The position numbers and the translations under genes were made by a program. Below are positions 37,496-49,012 of a stretch of 64,000 nt of DNA, one piece after another. The notes beneath the pieces were generated by a model. That model worked only from the letters and a program-made list of their open reading frames with translations. It made no database searches and had not been told where the DNA came from. Origin of the DNA: Trichaptum fuscoviolaceum (Eukaryota; Basidiomycota; Agaricomycetes; Hymenochaetales; Trichaptaceae); assembly GCA_910574455.1 (NCBI GenBank), contig CAJSYZ010000005.1, positions 5,704,001 to 5,768,000 of the forward strand. The letters are read 5' to 3'. Positions within the stretch are counted from its first letter, which is position 1, and every line of letters starts with the position of its first letter.

Positions 37496-37573
37496 TGTGT
37501 AGACTTCGGAATGAAGTTCGCAAGTAACACCGCCGTGGCAACAAAACTTGAAGAGGTGAATATGTTTCCCACG

Positions 37574-37620
37574 ACTACTACTAGTACTACTACTACTATG
37601 TACTAGTAGTAGTATGTAGT
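37574..37620. repeat. CTA/TAG trinucleotide palindrome
   Basis: A run of ACTACTACTAGTACTAC is followed by TACTAGTAGTAGTATGTAGT. The two halves are near-complementary, so the DNA can fold into a hairpin. Confidence 0.7.
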
Positions 37621-38776
37621 AAGACTCTTGCTTCAACCGTTGACTTAGAAAAATATCTAGTGCTTTTCACCGCTACATCTGTAATACGTCTCGTTCATCC
37701 TGACTGCTAAGGGATCGAAAGGCTTGCCTGGACTAAGGAGATTTTGGTGGTTGCGCACCGACTAGTATTCAACCTGAAGTTGGTGAGTAATCAACTCGTA
37801 GGCCATCAAGCACCGTCTTCCCATCGTATACCCAACTGTTGTCCCATCAGTGATACAACAAATGCCAGTGTGAGCATTCCACCGTGATGTCCTTGGCGAT
37901 TGGCTGAATATAGCTCAAATCGTGGAGTTTGATGGGCTGAGCAATGGCATTGCAGCGCTTTGCTTGGATTCCCTGATCCCTAGGGTCGATGACGATGTCG
38001 GTCTCAAGTCAAGGGCCGCACTCCCAAGCCGCCTCTATGACCCCTTTCTAGACCGTTGGCACGTCGGCAATGCGTTATACGTAATGCAGCGGATAGTCAT
38101 TGATAAATGCTACTTCTGTAGCACTGCGAAACCGTGGATGTCCTTCGCCTTGCAAGTATCTCGGACTAATGCTGCTTTAAGTTTGATTGAAATTCCCACT
38201 CCGGTCTGAATTCGAAAGCTGAGAGTCCGGCCCCGAGAGACGTGTACATGATCTTATGGCCAAATTGCTGCCACCGGGATATACCTGCCGGCTGGACTTT
38301 GGTGAAGTGCTTTCAAGTTACTTCGTCCACACCAACCCTTTTGGTTATCTCTTCAGAAGTGCCAATATCTGGTAGAAGCTGAACGAATCGCGATATATCT
38401 TATGAGCTGTGGAGATCGGATATATCATGTTGCTGCCTAAGGTACGTGAGTTCCACTACTTATCTGTGCGTAGTAATGAGCTGAGATTTATTTTGACTGC
38501 CGCTAGACTAACGGGCAGCAGAAGTGCCATAGATCGCTTTCAGACAGAGCGCATAAAAGTATGAACTATGTGGACTGATGACACTCTCTTGGAACCTCCA
38601 GTACTTGACTGGATGATTCGGATCCAGTGGCGTCCTATTTCTCGTTCGTTGTACCGACTTGCGTTTGGTGCAGTGCTTGCCCTTGTCAGGTGACGCTATC
38701 ATTGAAGCGGAAGAAACAAGCAGCATGCCACCAGCGTGAAGTCTCAACGTCTCTCTTTTTAAAGGGATGTAAAGAT

Positions 38777-38783
38777 TATAAAA
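38777..38783 (+). promoter_or_regulatory. TATA box (TATAAAA)
   Basis: Lies 77 bp upstream of the ATG at 38854; spacing fits a core promoter. Confidence 0.5.
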
Positions 38784-38853
38784 GGTACCCAAGACCTCAG
38801 AATATGATCTCCATCACGAGCTCCTAAACCAAGCAAACGTCAGAACAACAAAC

Positions 38854-39488
38854 ATGCCTTCTGCTCAAGGTATGCTTGTTTCTCATCGCCAAAGTTCACT
38901 TGACTGACGGCTACAAATCTACAGAACTTGATTGTAAGCAGGTCATGTTTTATTATCTTGCTCTGCTCAATCAGCTCTCCGTCAATGTAGTGCTTGCCTC
39001 CTTCCAGGAGCGCATTGAGACCGTCTCGCTCGAGAATGACGGCTATGCTTACATCCAGCGTCCCAAGGCGAAGCCCGAGGGCGCCGTTCAGTCTGTGGAC
39101 GACCTCCCGGATGATCTGAACGTTAGCACCTTCGCTGCGAACAGCACGCAGCTGTACCGCATCAGCATCGGTCCGATCGACGTGAGTCCAAACCCTTGTC
39201 CCGCACTGGTCAACGACCTGAGCATTTCCCTTAACAGATCATCATCAACTACGACCTCGTAAACTTGGGTGTCGATGCCCAAGTGATACTCAACATCCCC
39301 ATCCTTGGCCCGGTGGAGATTGGAAAAATCTCTGGCAATCTCAAGCAGGGAGTCTCGCTCAAGGTCGGCTACAGCGGCATCGCAGGGAGGTCGGAGTGAA
39401 ATTGGAAGGCAGCAATGTCATCCTGTACTGGGACCTCGAGGCGTTCTCATACAGCTACAAAGATCAGGTCAAGCTGTTCTCGATCTAA
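38854..39488 (+). CDS. Small uncharacterised protein, with a probable frameshift near the 3' end
   Basis: Exons 38854-38869, 38925-38933 (nine bases), 38991-39181 and 39238 onward read MPSAQELDLLASFQERIETV, then SLENDGYAYIQRPKAKPEG, DDLPDDLNVSTFAANSTQLY and, after the last intron, IIINYDLVNLGVDAQVIL and SLKVGYSGIAG. The frame then hits TGA at 39397-39399. One base away in frame, the sequence continues as GVKLEGSNVILYWDLEAFSY to a TAA at 39486. The continuing beta-strand pattern suggests that the intact protein is about 155 residues and that one base is missing near 39390. The alternative is a real, shorter product ending at 39399. The alternating hydrophobic strands suggest a small beta-rich protein; the family is not recognised. 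Confidence 0.6.
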
Positions 39489-39986
39489 GCTGATGTTCTG
39501 GTGAGCGAATTGAACTGATAGGAAAGTGCCTTCGCTGATTAATCACTGATTTAAGTGATAATATGTTTAAAGATTTAAGATAAACAGTAGCGCAATTTGA
39601 TACCTTTTGGTCCAGTTATACAGAAATATTGAAGTTGATGATCCATTTCACTCGCATTTAAATATGGTAACCTGAATATCTGAGAATCTGACCCGGGAAT
39701 GTTTCTCGAAAGCGTAAAGCAGCTGCCAGTGAGTTTGTCATGGTGGTCAGTGGCACTGCGATGTCGATCTTTTCGGTCTTCAAGTTACGCTATACCACTC
39801 AAATTTATTCGAACCTGGATGCATCCAGTAAGTTCCTTTTCTTGAGCCTGGACAGCTTTTCATCATGAATTAACAGAAAGACTACAGTAAATACTCAAGG
39901 GAATATGAGACAATGGATTTGCATATAAAAGTGGTGTATCAGATGTCCAATTCTCATGGCTCTTATGCCCCGGCCACTCAGACATT
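39489..39986. other. Convergent 3' intergenic region; no gene seen
   Basis: A/T-rich spacer between the small plus-strand gene and the stop of the PLAC8 gene on the minus strand. Confidence 0.55.
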
Positions 39987-40613
39987 CTAAGCCATCTTGC
40001 TTGGGCTCATGCCCATTAGCGCGCGCTCCTCAAGCTCGACCTCACGCGCTTGCTGAGTAAGAGAGCAGGGCCTGCAGAAGCAGGAAGCAAGGACGTCCAT
40101 GGCGGGGTCACCGCGAATGTTGTAGCGGTTGCGCAGCTCGTTGCGTTGGAAGTACTACGTTCATGTTGTTTTTATGAGCGGCACTCAAGGTCTGAAAAAA
40201 AGAGATTTTCTCACTTGGAATATGACGCTGCATCCTCCACAGACGGTGAGACAGCCGTACAAAGCGCAGTCGGGGCCGACGAGCTCGCCGCCTTCAGGAT
40301 GCGGACGGCCGTTCGCCTCCAAGTATTCTACGCGGGTCTTGGTCTGCGAATAGACGACGCAGGGGCAGAACCACGAAAGGCCAACTGCGTGTCGATGCAC
40401 AATGTAGTTCAGCAACCGCAAACGTGATCATAAGGGGAGCGAGCGCTTACAGGTGAAGACATCCTCGAGGCAAGTGAACAGTCCGTTGCTCCAATCACGT
40501 TGACCGGCCTCGTCCTTAGGCATGTTCATGGCATTCTTGATGTCCATTTTCTGCGATACCCCAGGCTGCACGTTTTGTACGCGCTGTTGTTGACCGTAGA
40601 CGCCGTCTGACAT
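39987..40613 (-). CDS. PLAC8 family cysteine-rich protein
   Basis: Three exons (40613-40451, 40384-40215, 40154-39987) total 501 nt, or 166 residues. It begins MSDGVYGQQQRVQNVQPG, then the PLAC8 N-terminal block QRDWSNGLFTCLEDVFTC, the FCPCVVYSQTKTRVEYLE segment, a Cys-rich hydrophobic stretch (CALYGCLTVCGGCSVIFQ), and the C-terminal block RNRYNIRGDPAMDVLASC followed by FCRPCSLTQQAREVELEE. PLAC8 proteins are membrane-associated and have been tied to metal tolerance and cell number control in plants. The gene is followed in the same orientation by a closely similar PLAC8 gene about 1.1 kb upstream, which suggests tandem duplication. A TATA box sits 247 bp upstream. Confidence 0.88.
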
Positions 40614-41712
40614 AGTGAACGTTTTGGGGAGAAGGGCTTTAGAGAGTGTGTGAATATAGCCAAAGCCTATTGAAGCAGATGGTAGATGGAAAGGGTTGCG
40701 AAGGCAAGTGTGTGGGTTAAGAGAGTGGATCGGAGAGCTTGCGGGGCTCTGTTGTAAGAAACTGAAGTCGACGACCGACGACTAGCGAGGTTCAGTCAAG
40801 AGAATGCAGAATAAACCGAATGCGTTGGAGATGCTCTTGCAGATCGAGAAAGAGGCACGCTTTATACGCAATTCAAGCATAGTGGAATGAAGATCAAGGG
40901 ACATCTAATAAAAGACGAGAGCGCTGGACGTCGACTCAGATGTGTGGTGAGATCGTTCGAAGAGCGGGGCCAGGAAAGACGTATGTCGGAAGTTCAGCAA
41001 CGAACAGAGATATGCCAATAAGTTGTCAAGTCAGGAGTCTTGTGTAGAACATCCTTTGAGAGTAATGGAACGTAATCAGCAGCGCAAAGGCGAGTATGGG
41101 ATCTTCGTAGATCGACATTGGTGACGAGGGAAGACACGGCTGTCAGAAGATTGTGAATTTTCTCAACGCCCTGATGGATGACAATATATACATGCGGCTT
41201 AGCAGAATCGCGCCCATCACGGCTTGCTGCGCCTATGCGGTCCTCGACTCGGAGAACGGATGGGCGCACGTCGGGTGAGATGATGGTGAGAGTAGAAAAG
41301 ACTAGCAGACGCCCACTAGGCCAATTATGTCTCGTAAAGAACGGATACCTGCCGTATGAGCCCAATGGCAAGTTGATTTCATCAGATTTGAACGTCAGGC
41401 GACGAGCGACACTGGCATAATAGGACACTGGCTGTACAGGATAAGAGAAAGAAGAAAAAAAAATCGCGATGCGACTTAATTTTAGTGCGTACACGTCGAA
41501 GTTATTCATAGACGAGATAACTTGAGGAGGGTAACAAAAATAGAATGGATATAAAATCAACGCAGGGCTGAGGGGACCGAGACTCGGACTGTCCGTTCCA
41601 TACGCGCCTTGCCAAATTTCATTTGAGATGAAATTACAATGGCCTTCCTATACAGCCCACATGCCACCGGAAGAGCGCCCGAGAGCTGGTCAACTAGGGA
41701 GACAATGTATGT
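40614..41712. other. Intergenic region between two PLAC8 genes
   Basis: Contains the minus-strand TATA box at 40860-40866. A minus open frame of 188 codons (40994-41560) lies here but shows no recognisable motif or splice-linked neighbour, and was not called as a gene. Confidence 0.45.
40860..40866 (-). promoter_or_regulatory. TATA box (TATAAAG on minus strand)
   Basis: Lies 247 bp upstream of the PLAC8 start at 40613; a leader of about 200 bp would be needed. Confidence 0.35.
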
Positions 41713-43038
41713 TTAGGCTTTGATTGGTTGCCCGGTGAGTGCTCGTTCCTCCATCTGAATCTCAATGCTCTCTTGCGTGAGGTCGCAAGGAGTGCAACAC
41801 CATGCGGCAAGACAGTCGGTGCAGCCGTTTCCACTGATGCGGTAGCGGTCACGTATGCTCCCGCGTGAACCAATCTATAAAAATAGTGAGTCAGTAATGA
41901 ATTTCGTATTCAGGAAAGGGCATGGTCCGAAAGAAGTGATGGTGAAGGAAGAAGACCGAAGGGGGCGGAGGGAGGGTAAGAATCTCAACTACGCGTACCT
42001 GGAGAACCCAGCCAAATCCACAGCAGTTGAGGAGACCGCTGACGAAGCAGTCGGAGCCAAACATATCACCGCCTTGTGGATGCGGGCGACCTTGTGTCTC
42101 GAGGTGAGAGAGACGCGTCTTGACCTGCGAGTAGACCATGCACGGGCAGAATACTGCAAGACAGCCTGATAAACGCGTCAGAAGGTACGTCGTAAGCGCG
42201 ACATATAGCTTCTGGACTTACAGGTACCGCAGTCGTCGAAGCACCCGCAAATGCCATTGCTCCATTCACGTTCGCCAGCGCCGTCACGGGGAAGACCCTT
42301 CGCGTTCTTTGGGTCCATAGTCATCACTGGGCCAGCGCCAGGCTGTTGTACGTAAGTGGGTAGTCCTCCAGACATATTGTTGTCGTAGTGTCGGCTTTGG
42401 TCGTTCGAGGCGTACGGATCGCGGACAGCGGGGAAGGGGGAGGGCGGCGGTTGAGCTATGGGAGGAGTGATGTTCGGAGGAGGCGCGTTTTTAAAATCTT
42501 GAGGAGGGAAGGACAGGGTCGGGTCTTGTGCCCGATATTGATCTACAGTGGAAGGAGACTGAGGCGGTGCTGGGTATCCCTGACCCTGCTGTTGAAAAGT
42601 GCCTTGAGAATAGAAAGGGGGCTGCTGCTGAGGCTGTTGCTGGGCATATGGATTTGCGACGGCGGTATTTGTAGAAGAAGGATAGGCCTGGCCCGCGAAC
42701 GATAGACCTTGTCCCTGTCCAGGACTCGGAATTTGCGATGGCATCTGCTGAGCGGCATATGAATTGGTGGTAGAGAAGCCTTGATTGTTGGATAGTTGTT
42801 GGTATTGCTGCTGATACCCGGCTGGAGGAGAGTGTTGAGGAGGCTGTGTGGGAGGGCCAGAAGGTTGTCCGTACGCATCAGACGGACCAGTCGCTTGCGT
42901 AAATAACTCGCGGGGCTACCACAATTATAAAATAAAATCGAGGTCAATAATTGAGTTTCGCGCCCATACGGTCAACCACGGGAAAGGTTCATCATTAGAT
43001 TTAAATTGAGGAGATGAAGCGGGTGCTCGTACCGGCAT
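41713..43038 (-). CDS. PLAC8 family protein with long Gln/Pro-rich N-terminus
   Basis: The main exon (from about 42916) has a Gln/Pro/Tyr-rich N-terminal region of about 190 residues (YAQQQPQQQPPFYSQGTF). It is followed by the PLAC8 block EREWSNGICGCFDDCGTC, FCPCMVYSQVKTRLSHLE, CFVSGLLNCCGFGWVLQ and the end DRYRISGNGCTDCLAAWCC then TPCDLTQESIEIQMEERAL. The three PLAC8 exons have the same intron positions as the gene at 39987-40613, supporting common origin. The start is uncertain: a two-codon first exon (ATGCCG at 43038, then GTACGA donor) would join to PRELFTQATGPSDAYGQ, but another start is possible. PLAC8 assignment is strong and the N-terminus is weak. The Q/P-rich arm is absent from the other two PLAC8 proteins. 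Confidence 0.82.
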
Positions 43039-44381
43039 GGCTGAGGCTCGACAGAGTCAAAGTAAATATAACAGACGGTCCCGGTGTTTTACAGAAATTC
43101 TCTGAAAGCCAGCTTGAAGCCAGAACAAAATCAGAAGTCAACGTCGACGTTGAAAGACAAGAACATAAAGTAGGGCTCAAAGGGCCGGCGCATCTTGAAA
43201 GGTACCACCCGCCGCCCAATTAGTATGTGGGCGTGCCGAACTAAATATCATATCAAGCGCTGTCGAACAGCCCCCATCAGAAGCACTACTTCACTCTCCT
43301 TCGTACTACTCTTCAAGCCTCGCAGATCTTTTGCGACACTGGCACCCGAAGATCCCTGCACTCAATTCGCGCCTTTCTTCCGAAGCATGGACCTAGCCTT
43401 TCCAATCCTAGACTCGCAAGCCAGTCATTTCTGTGTGTTGTTGATGAACGACTGGTTTACGAGTCTATTCCAATCCTTTGAATTCATCTTGTTTAAGCGA
43501 TGTTTGCGCCCAAAGTTGATGAACAGAAAAAATATTGCACTCCAGGTCCATCTTTCGCAACATCGAAAAGCGCATTTTAGAAAGCTTCAATGCTCGGTGG
43601 ATAATTCGGCAGAGCTTCGAAGCTTGAAGGAGAGATGGGCGTTGGTTTGGCAGGGTAACAATGATGGTGGTGTTGTGGAGAAGAGTATGCGATGATCATA
43701 TAAAGGTGATAGTGGGTATATGAAGCTCATAGGAGTGATATACAGTAGTCACAATCATAAACGTGCCCTGTGAGTCTGCCAGTGACGCTTATACGTGTTA
43801 TTGAATAGCTTGATCGGTTTTGATTTATCAAATCATGGGCGGTGATATCTGAAGATAAACCCACGAAGGCCTATTACCTTCGCTACTGAATCCGTCGTAA
43901 ATCAAGGCTTCGAACGTCTATTGGATCACGATAACCACAACGCATCAGATTCTGGCGAAACACTCCTGAGCACAACTGACGGAGTGCACAACGAAGTCAC
44001 GTAGAACCTGCGCGGTCATCAAAATCAGCTGTCTGAGGATGCTTGGGCGCTATAGATTGTGTTCAACTGCCATGATGGAACCACAAATCTTTCAAAGTGA
44101 AGATGGTGATTGCGTCAAATTTGTACGGATATGAGGGCATGGAACACTGGAGTTTCTCTGCGCGGGCCAGTGCACAGACTGGGCGCGTCATCAAACCAAG
44201 TCCACAACTGGATGATAATGCTACTCTAGATCGAAGCATTGGACGGCCTTTTCTACACCAGCGTGCGCCAGTGATTCGCAATCTAATCGGCTTTTCATTT
44301 ACATATTTCTGAAGTACAGTTTACTATCTTCGTTCCGCTGAATATGGGCTCACCAACGCTATTGCAACAGATCTATGAAGT
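43039..44381. other. Intergenic region; no supported gene
   Basis: A plus open frame of 166 codons (43195-43695) has no recognisable motif and atypical composition, and was not called. The rest is non-coding to the eye. Confidence 0.45.
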
Positions 44382-45660
44382 TCAATCTGCCAGCTTCGTA
44401 ATCAACTTTCCCGTGTTCGCTCCTTCAAACAGCCCTTTCCAAACTCTTGGCACATCCTGGAATTTGCCACGCAAATCTACGAGTGTTTCCGCTCCTTCGA
44501 CGACCAGCTTGCTCTTGGCGATGGCGTCGCGCAGCGCTTTGTCTGCCTCAGGAAATCGAGGAACGTAGTCCATGACGGTGTACCCCTTGAGAATCAGCCG
44601 ATTCAAGAGGAGGGCACCGTAGTTTCTTAGTTTGAGCTCCAAGCCCGAGTTTATGGCTAGTTATAAAAAGGTAAGTGATTTGAACTTGGGAGATTTTGCG
44701 GAGGGAATACGGTAGCTCACAATCCATCATTCCACAGATACCAACGATTCCATGTGGATTCATATTCGCAATAACTTCATCCAGAATCGCTCCACCAACA
44801 TTATCAAAATATCTGAACGCCAAGTTATCAGATGCTTTCCCCTCCGTCCATTCTCAACACAAAGGAACTCACTTATCTACACCCTTCGGAGATGCCTTCT
44901 GCAAATCTTGCGCGAAGGTGGGGCTTTTGTAATTTACTGCGATGTCTGCACCGATGCTTTCAAGCCAGCGACACTTTTGTTCGGAACCAGCGATGGCGAT
45001 GACACGCTGCACGTCGAGCACCTTCTTTGCATATTGCACGACGATATTGCCTGTTGCACCTGCTGCACCGCTCACCACAAGTGTGTCAGTGGGCTTAATC
45101 TCGAGCGTGTCGACAAGGCACCAGTAGGCGGTCTGGCCCGTGATACCGAGTGCACCAAGGAAGACGCTTGGGCTTAATCCGGAGATCGGGCTGCAAGGGG
45201 GGTGCAATTAACTAATCAGGCTGCCTATGGGTCGAGAAAAAGGCAATACGTACGTGAGCTTCTCTGCTTTGCTCTTCTCTATTACTGAGTACTCCTGCCA
45301 AGTTAGACGAGCGCTGATGAGGTCGCCAACATGAATATCTTCCTTCTCGTTACCTCCGACGGCAATGACGCGCGCGATACCAAACGAATGCATCGGAGTG
45401 GCTATTGGTATAGCACTCATGTCTGAGCGATTGCGTGCCATGGCACTGCTCCCCGCCTGTATCCAATATCGCTGACCAGGGTCGTTGGAGAGATAGAGCA
45501 CCTGCACGAGCAAGGAGTCAGTAGGCAGTGACGATGGCAGGGGTAGTTCTTTAAGCGCAAACGTCGCGGCCGGTGAGTCCGATAGGTCAACCTCGTTCGT
45601 AACGTGGTTTTGCACGACCCAACCGCGGGTAGATGTAGGCAAAATTGATGCGGTAGTCAT
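44382..45660 (-). CDS. Zinc-independent MDR oxidoreductase, prostaglandin/leukotriene B4 reductase type
   Basis: Four exons (45660-45254, 45190-44873, 44812-44721, 44656-44382) total 1092 nt, or 363 residues. The N-terminal GroES-like domain has STRGWVVQNHVTNEVDLSD and LYLSNDPGQRYWIQ; the latter is the LSxDP(Y/G)xR motif of this subgroup. The Rossmann domain has LGALGITGQTAYWCLVDTLE, the cofactor loop VSGAAGATGNIVVQYAKK, and KYFDNVGGAILDEV then GIVGICGMMD. The family reduces the C=C bond of alpha,beta-unsaturated ketones and aldehydes with NADPH and does not need zinc; no zinc ligand cluster is seen. A TATA box is 45 bp upstream of the chosen ATG at 45660. Upstream in-frame ATGs exist but add only hydrophobic sequence unlike the family. 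Confidence 0.9.
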
Positions 45661-46321
45661 CGAGTCAAAAAGGTGGGTAAATGCGAAGGTGAAGCCTTTC
45701 AACCTTATATACGTATACACGAAGCAGTGAACTGCGACGGCGATAGCATATAGCATCTCAGGCTCCGGCGAGTCGGATTCGGAGATAGCAGCTTCTTCCT
45801 CCTCAGTCCAGAGACCTTGGGCCCATAACCATTATCACGCATAATAAAAAGCATTTAATGCTAATGTCAAGTGTAGCGAATCATTTTCCTGATATGTTTA
45901 ATGCATAATTAATGAGAAATAATATACCAGCAGCAGTTCTTTCTGAAAAACTGTTAGTAAGACTGCCTCAGTAAGCTGCTGTACTAAGCAATCCGATCGC
46001 CGTGGGAGGGCCTCTTTGAGTAGTAGGAGACTGCCTGCTACCTGGAATGTGTCATCTCAACCACAACATACGACGAACCTTGCAGATACAGAGTGTCGTA
46101 CACTCTCCGTTGGTGGTCTGCACTCTTATTTCCTTCTCAAGCTAGGGACGCTCTACTCTGTCGTGCAGCTCCGGACAAAGAACAGTTACTTGCGTTGAAC
46201 AGCCTGTGAAAATGATGCGGACATCGTTATTTAAAGCCCACGAACTTTCAAGCCTTGGGATTTTCTTATAGGATGCTGCACGCATTGGTGCTTATCTGCG
46301 CTATCTATCGCATTGACGACC
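45661..46321. promoter_or_regulatory. Divergent promoter region
   Basis: Separates the oxidoreductase (-) and permease (+) start codons. The minus-strand TATA box is at 45705-45711. No other gene is seen. Confidence 0.45.
45705..45711 (-). promoter_or_regulatory. TATA box (TATATAA on minus strand)
   Basis: Lies 45 bp upstream of the start at 45660 on the coding strand. Confidence 0.5.
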
Positions 46322-49012
46322 ATGGACTCTGACGAAAAGAAGGACCAAATCCAAGTCATAGAGACAGCTCTTGTCTCTGTCGAAGAGGATGATAGTCGGT
46401 TGCACCAACTCGGCATAAAACGTGAACTTCGAAAGGAATTCACGAACTTCACAACTTTGAGTTTTGCAATTGGTGTACTTGGGTATGCACGCGACCACTG
46501 CTGGTTCTATTCGCCATCGGCTTATCCCCTGAAAAGCATAGCGGCTACTATTGCATCCACTTTCAACACACCCATTGTGCTGGGTGGGCCAGCCACTGCA
46601 GTATGGACATGGTTCATCGGGAGCTTTGGGTGCCTTGCTATTGCAGCTTCTGTCGCAGGTAGTCATTAGACGCCAGAGCCCTTGAGGTTCTCGATGGTAT
46701 TACTGACATATTTTTACAATTTTGATAGAGCTCGTTTCAGCATATCCCACCGCTGGTGGTCTATACCATAGCACTGCGTTCGTTGTCCCTCCGAAGTACA
46801 GAAATAGTGTGACCTTCATGAATGCCTGGTTTGTCGATCGTCATTCTAAAATAACATAGCGCTGTGACTTGGAACTCACAGCATGACATCCTTCAATAAG
46901 GATGACACTTATAGGTCAATTAGCCGCGCAATCATCAATAGTGTTTGCTCTGTGAGTCATTAACAACCCTCGGATTGCTCATCAAAGCCACTGAATTTGA
47001 TCACTCCGCCAGGTCACAGATGATATTTGCTGCCGTTACAATCGGATCCAATGGCTCATTCATAGCTTCAACTGGGCAGATTCTCGCCGTCTACATTTCA
47101 TTGACCGTGGCTATCGGTATCCTCAATAGTATGCCCACGAAACTCTTGCACAAGCTATCTTTTGCATATGGTGAATTACTTTATCCCGGCAAAGCAACGA
47201 GGAGAATGGCTAATTCCCAATAGTATATGTCAATCTTTTCACGACATTAGCCATTACTATAGCCATCCCTATCGGTGGTCGGGGCAAGCTCTCTAGCTCG
47301 AAGTTCGTGTGGACTGGTGTAATATATCCACACATCTTGATAATCATTAGGCATTACTCATGCAGTTCATATCAGATTGTAGATAACTCCGGCTGGAATA
47401 ACCAGGGATTCGTCTTCTTACTCGGTCTCCTGTGCGTACAATATGTTATGGTACTATGTCTGCACTATCATTGCACTCGGATACGCTTGCTCATCTTATC
47501 ATCTTAGACTGATTACGACGCAGTTGCACGTATGCTCCTTTCCCCCAGTTATTTATCGATGAAAACAACAGTCTCACGCCTGTATACATGTATGTTAGAC
47601 ATATCTGAAGAGGTCAAGAACGCCGCTGTTGCTGCACCAGTGGCAATTATTGTGGGAGGTAAGCTTAAACAACTTCAAATTACACTCGATCCTGCCTTTT
47701 GACATCACATCCCAGTGGCTACCACGGCTTTCCTTGGATTCTTCCTCGTTATTTCACTTTGCTACGGAATCCGCGACCTATCCGCCTTGCCGGGACCAAC
47801 TGGCCTTGTCTTTGCTCAGGTAAGGGGGATTATATTTTATATGATTGTTGATAATAGATGAAACGAATTAATCAGATTCTCTGGGATAACCTAGGAACAA
47901 AGGGGGCACTTGCCCTTTGGACCTGTGTTATAATTAACCAGACAATGGTCGCAACAACATGTCAGCTTGCTTGTATTCGAAGTTAGTAGCGAAGTAATTA
48001 CCATTGAAGATTAACTTACAATACCTTTCTCAGGTATCTATGCGATCTCGCGCGACGTAAGTCCGAGCCCCAACAATAATTATATATGCGTCCATCGTAT
48101 ATCATGATTTATGTACATGTATATCTCCAGAACGCACTCCCTGACCGCCGATTGTTTGCGAAGGTCTGGTCAAGAACGAAAACCCCGGTGAATGCGGTGA
48201 TTCTCACTATTGTAGTTGTATCTCTTTTCGGCTTGCTCTCTTTGGCATCATTCATAGCAGTAAGCTCCAATCTTCTCGATCATGGATGGTGGCTAACCTT
48301 TGGAAAGATTAATGCAATATTTAGGTGACCTTTCATGTTAATGCGCAGTCGATCGTCATGATTTGCTGAACGATAATGAGTTTAGCGTGACAGCGGTTGC
48401 CTTGGACCTATCGTATATTGTCTGTATAAGTTCTTAAGGTATCCATGTCTCATTAACACTACTTTCTTCAATCCAGATACCTGTAGTCTCAAAAGTTTGG
48501 ATTGCCTTGCAACGAAACCCCGAAGTTGAGTTTACCCCGGGCCCTTTCTACATGGGGAAGTGGGGGTATGCTGTCAACGTTTATGCAATTTGTTGGTGAG
48601 TATGCGTGCAAATTTAGGCGAAGAATCTTTATATCCAAGTACTGATTTCTTATAGGACAGTATTAGAGACTGGGTAAGTCGTGAAATCAAATCTATACAT
48701 AGCTACCGGATAATATGGCTGATAACCCATAACTGTAGTGTGTTGATAATGCCTCAAGTCTTCCCAGTCACTGCTTCTACGATGAACTATGCGAGCCCAA
48801 TTCTTGTTACAGTCTGCGGTTTATCTTGGATCTGGTACAGGCTGCACTGGGTAAGTCTCGTTAGCAGCAGAACATTTTGGATAGAGAATGAAGCTGATGT
48901 TCCATGTTTTGGTTTACAGCACCAATACTATCACGGCCCCGGTGGACAGATGTCCGAGCTGTCGTCTCAGGCTGAGGGTGTGGCAGATGTTAAGCAGGAT
49001 GCCAGCTTGTAG
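46322..49012 (+). CDS. Amino acid/GABA/choline-type permease (APC superfamily), many exons
   Basis: The coding strand starts MDSDEKKDQIQVIETALVSV and continues LGIKRELRKEFTNFTTLSFA, with first intron 46483-46536. Later exons give TIASTFNTPIVLGGPATAVW, ELVSAYPTAGGLYHSTAFVV, FALSQMIFAAVTIGSNGSF, SGWNNQGFVFLLGLLCVQYV, the family landmark TDYDA, ISEEVKNAAVAAPVAIIVG, a NALPDRRLFAKVWSRTKTP loop and GPFYMGKWGYAVNVYAICW. The stop is TAG at 49010. This order matches fungal GABA/choline permeases of the yeast Uga4/Hnm1 group, with about 12 membrane spans that import amines or amino acids. One link, near 46830-46930, does not splice cleanly: the segment expected to encode the start of the next helix lacks a donor site. 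The gene may therefore be damaged. Substrate is unknown. Confidence 0.78.

Larger units (their letters stand above)
37496..38853. other. Intergenic region; no supported gene
   Basis: Holds a trinucleotide palindrome (37574-37620) and, at the right, the promoter of the gene at 38854. A plus frame at 37922-38209 and a minus frame at 38508-38792 show no signature. Confidence 0.45.

Noticed and set aside
37343..37636. Minus-strand frame inside TIR element copy 1
   Set aside because: Low-complexity Ser/Thr/Tyr sequence from A/T-rich and trinucleotide repeat DNA, not a transposase.
40994..41560. 188-codon minus-strand open frame
   Set aside because: No recognisable motif, no partner exon and no promoter signal; likely chance.
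43195..43695. 166-codon plus-strand open frame
   Set aside because: No recognisable motif; composition is unlike the neighbouring genes.
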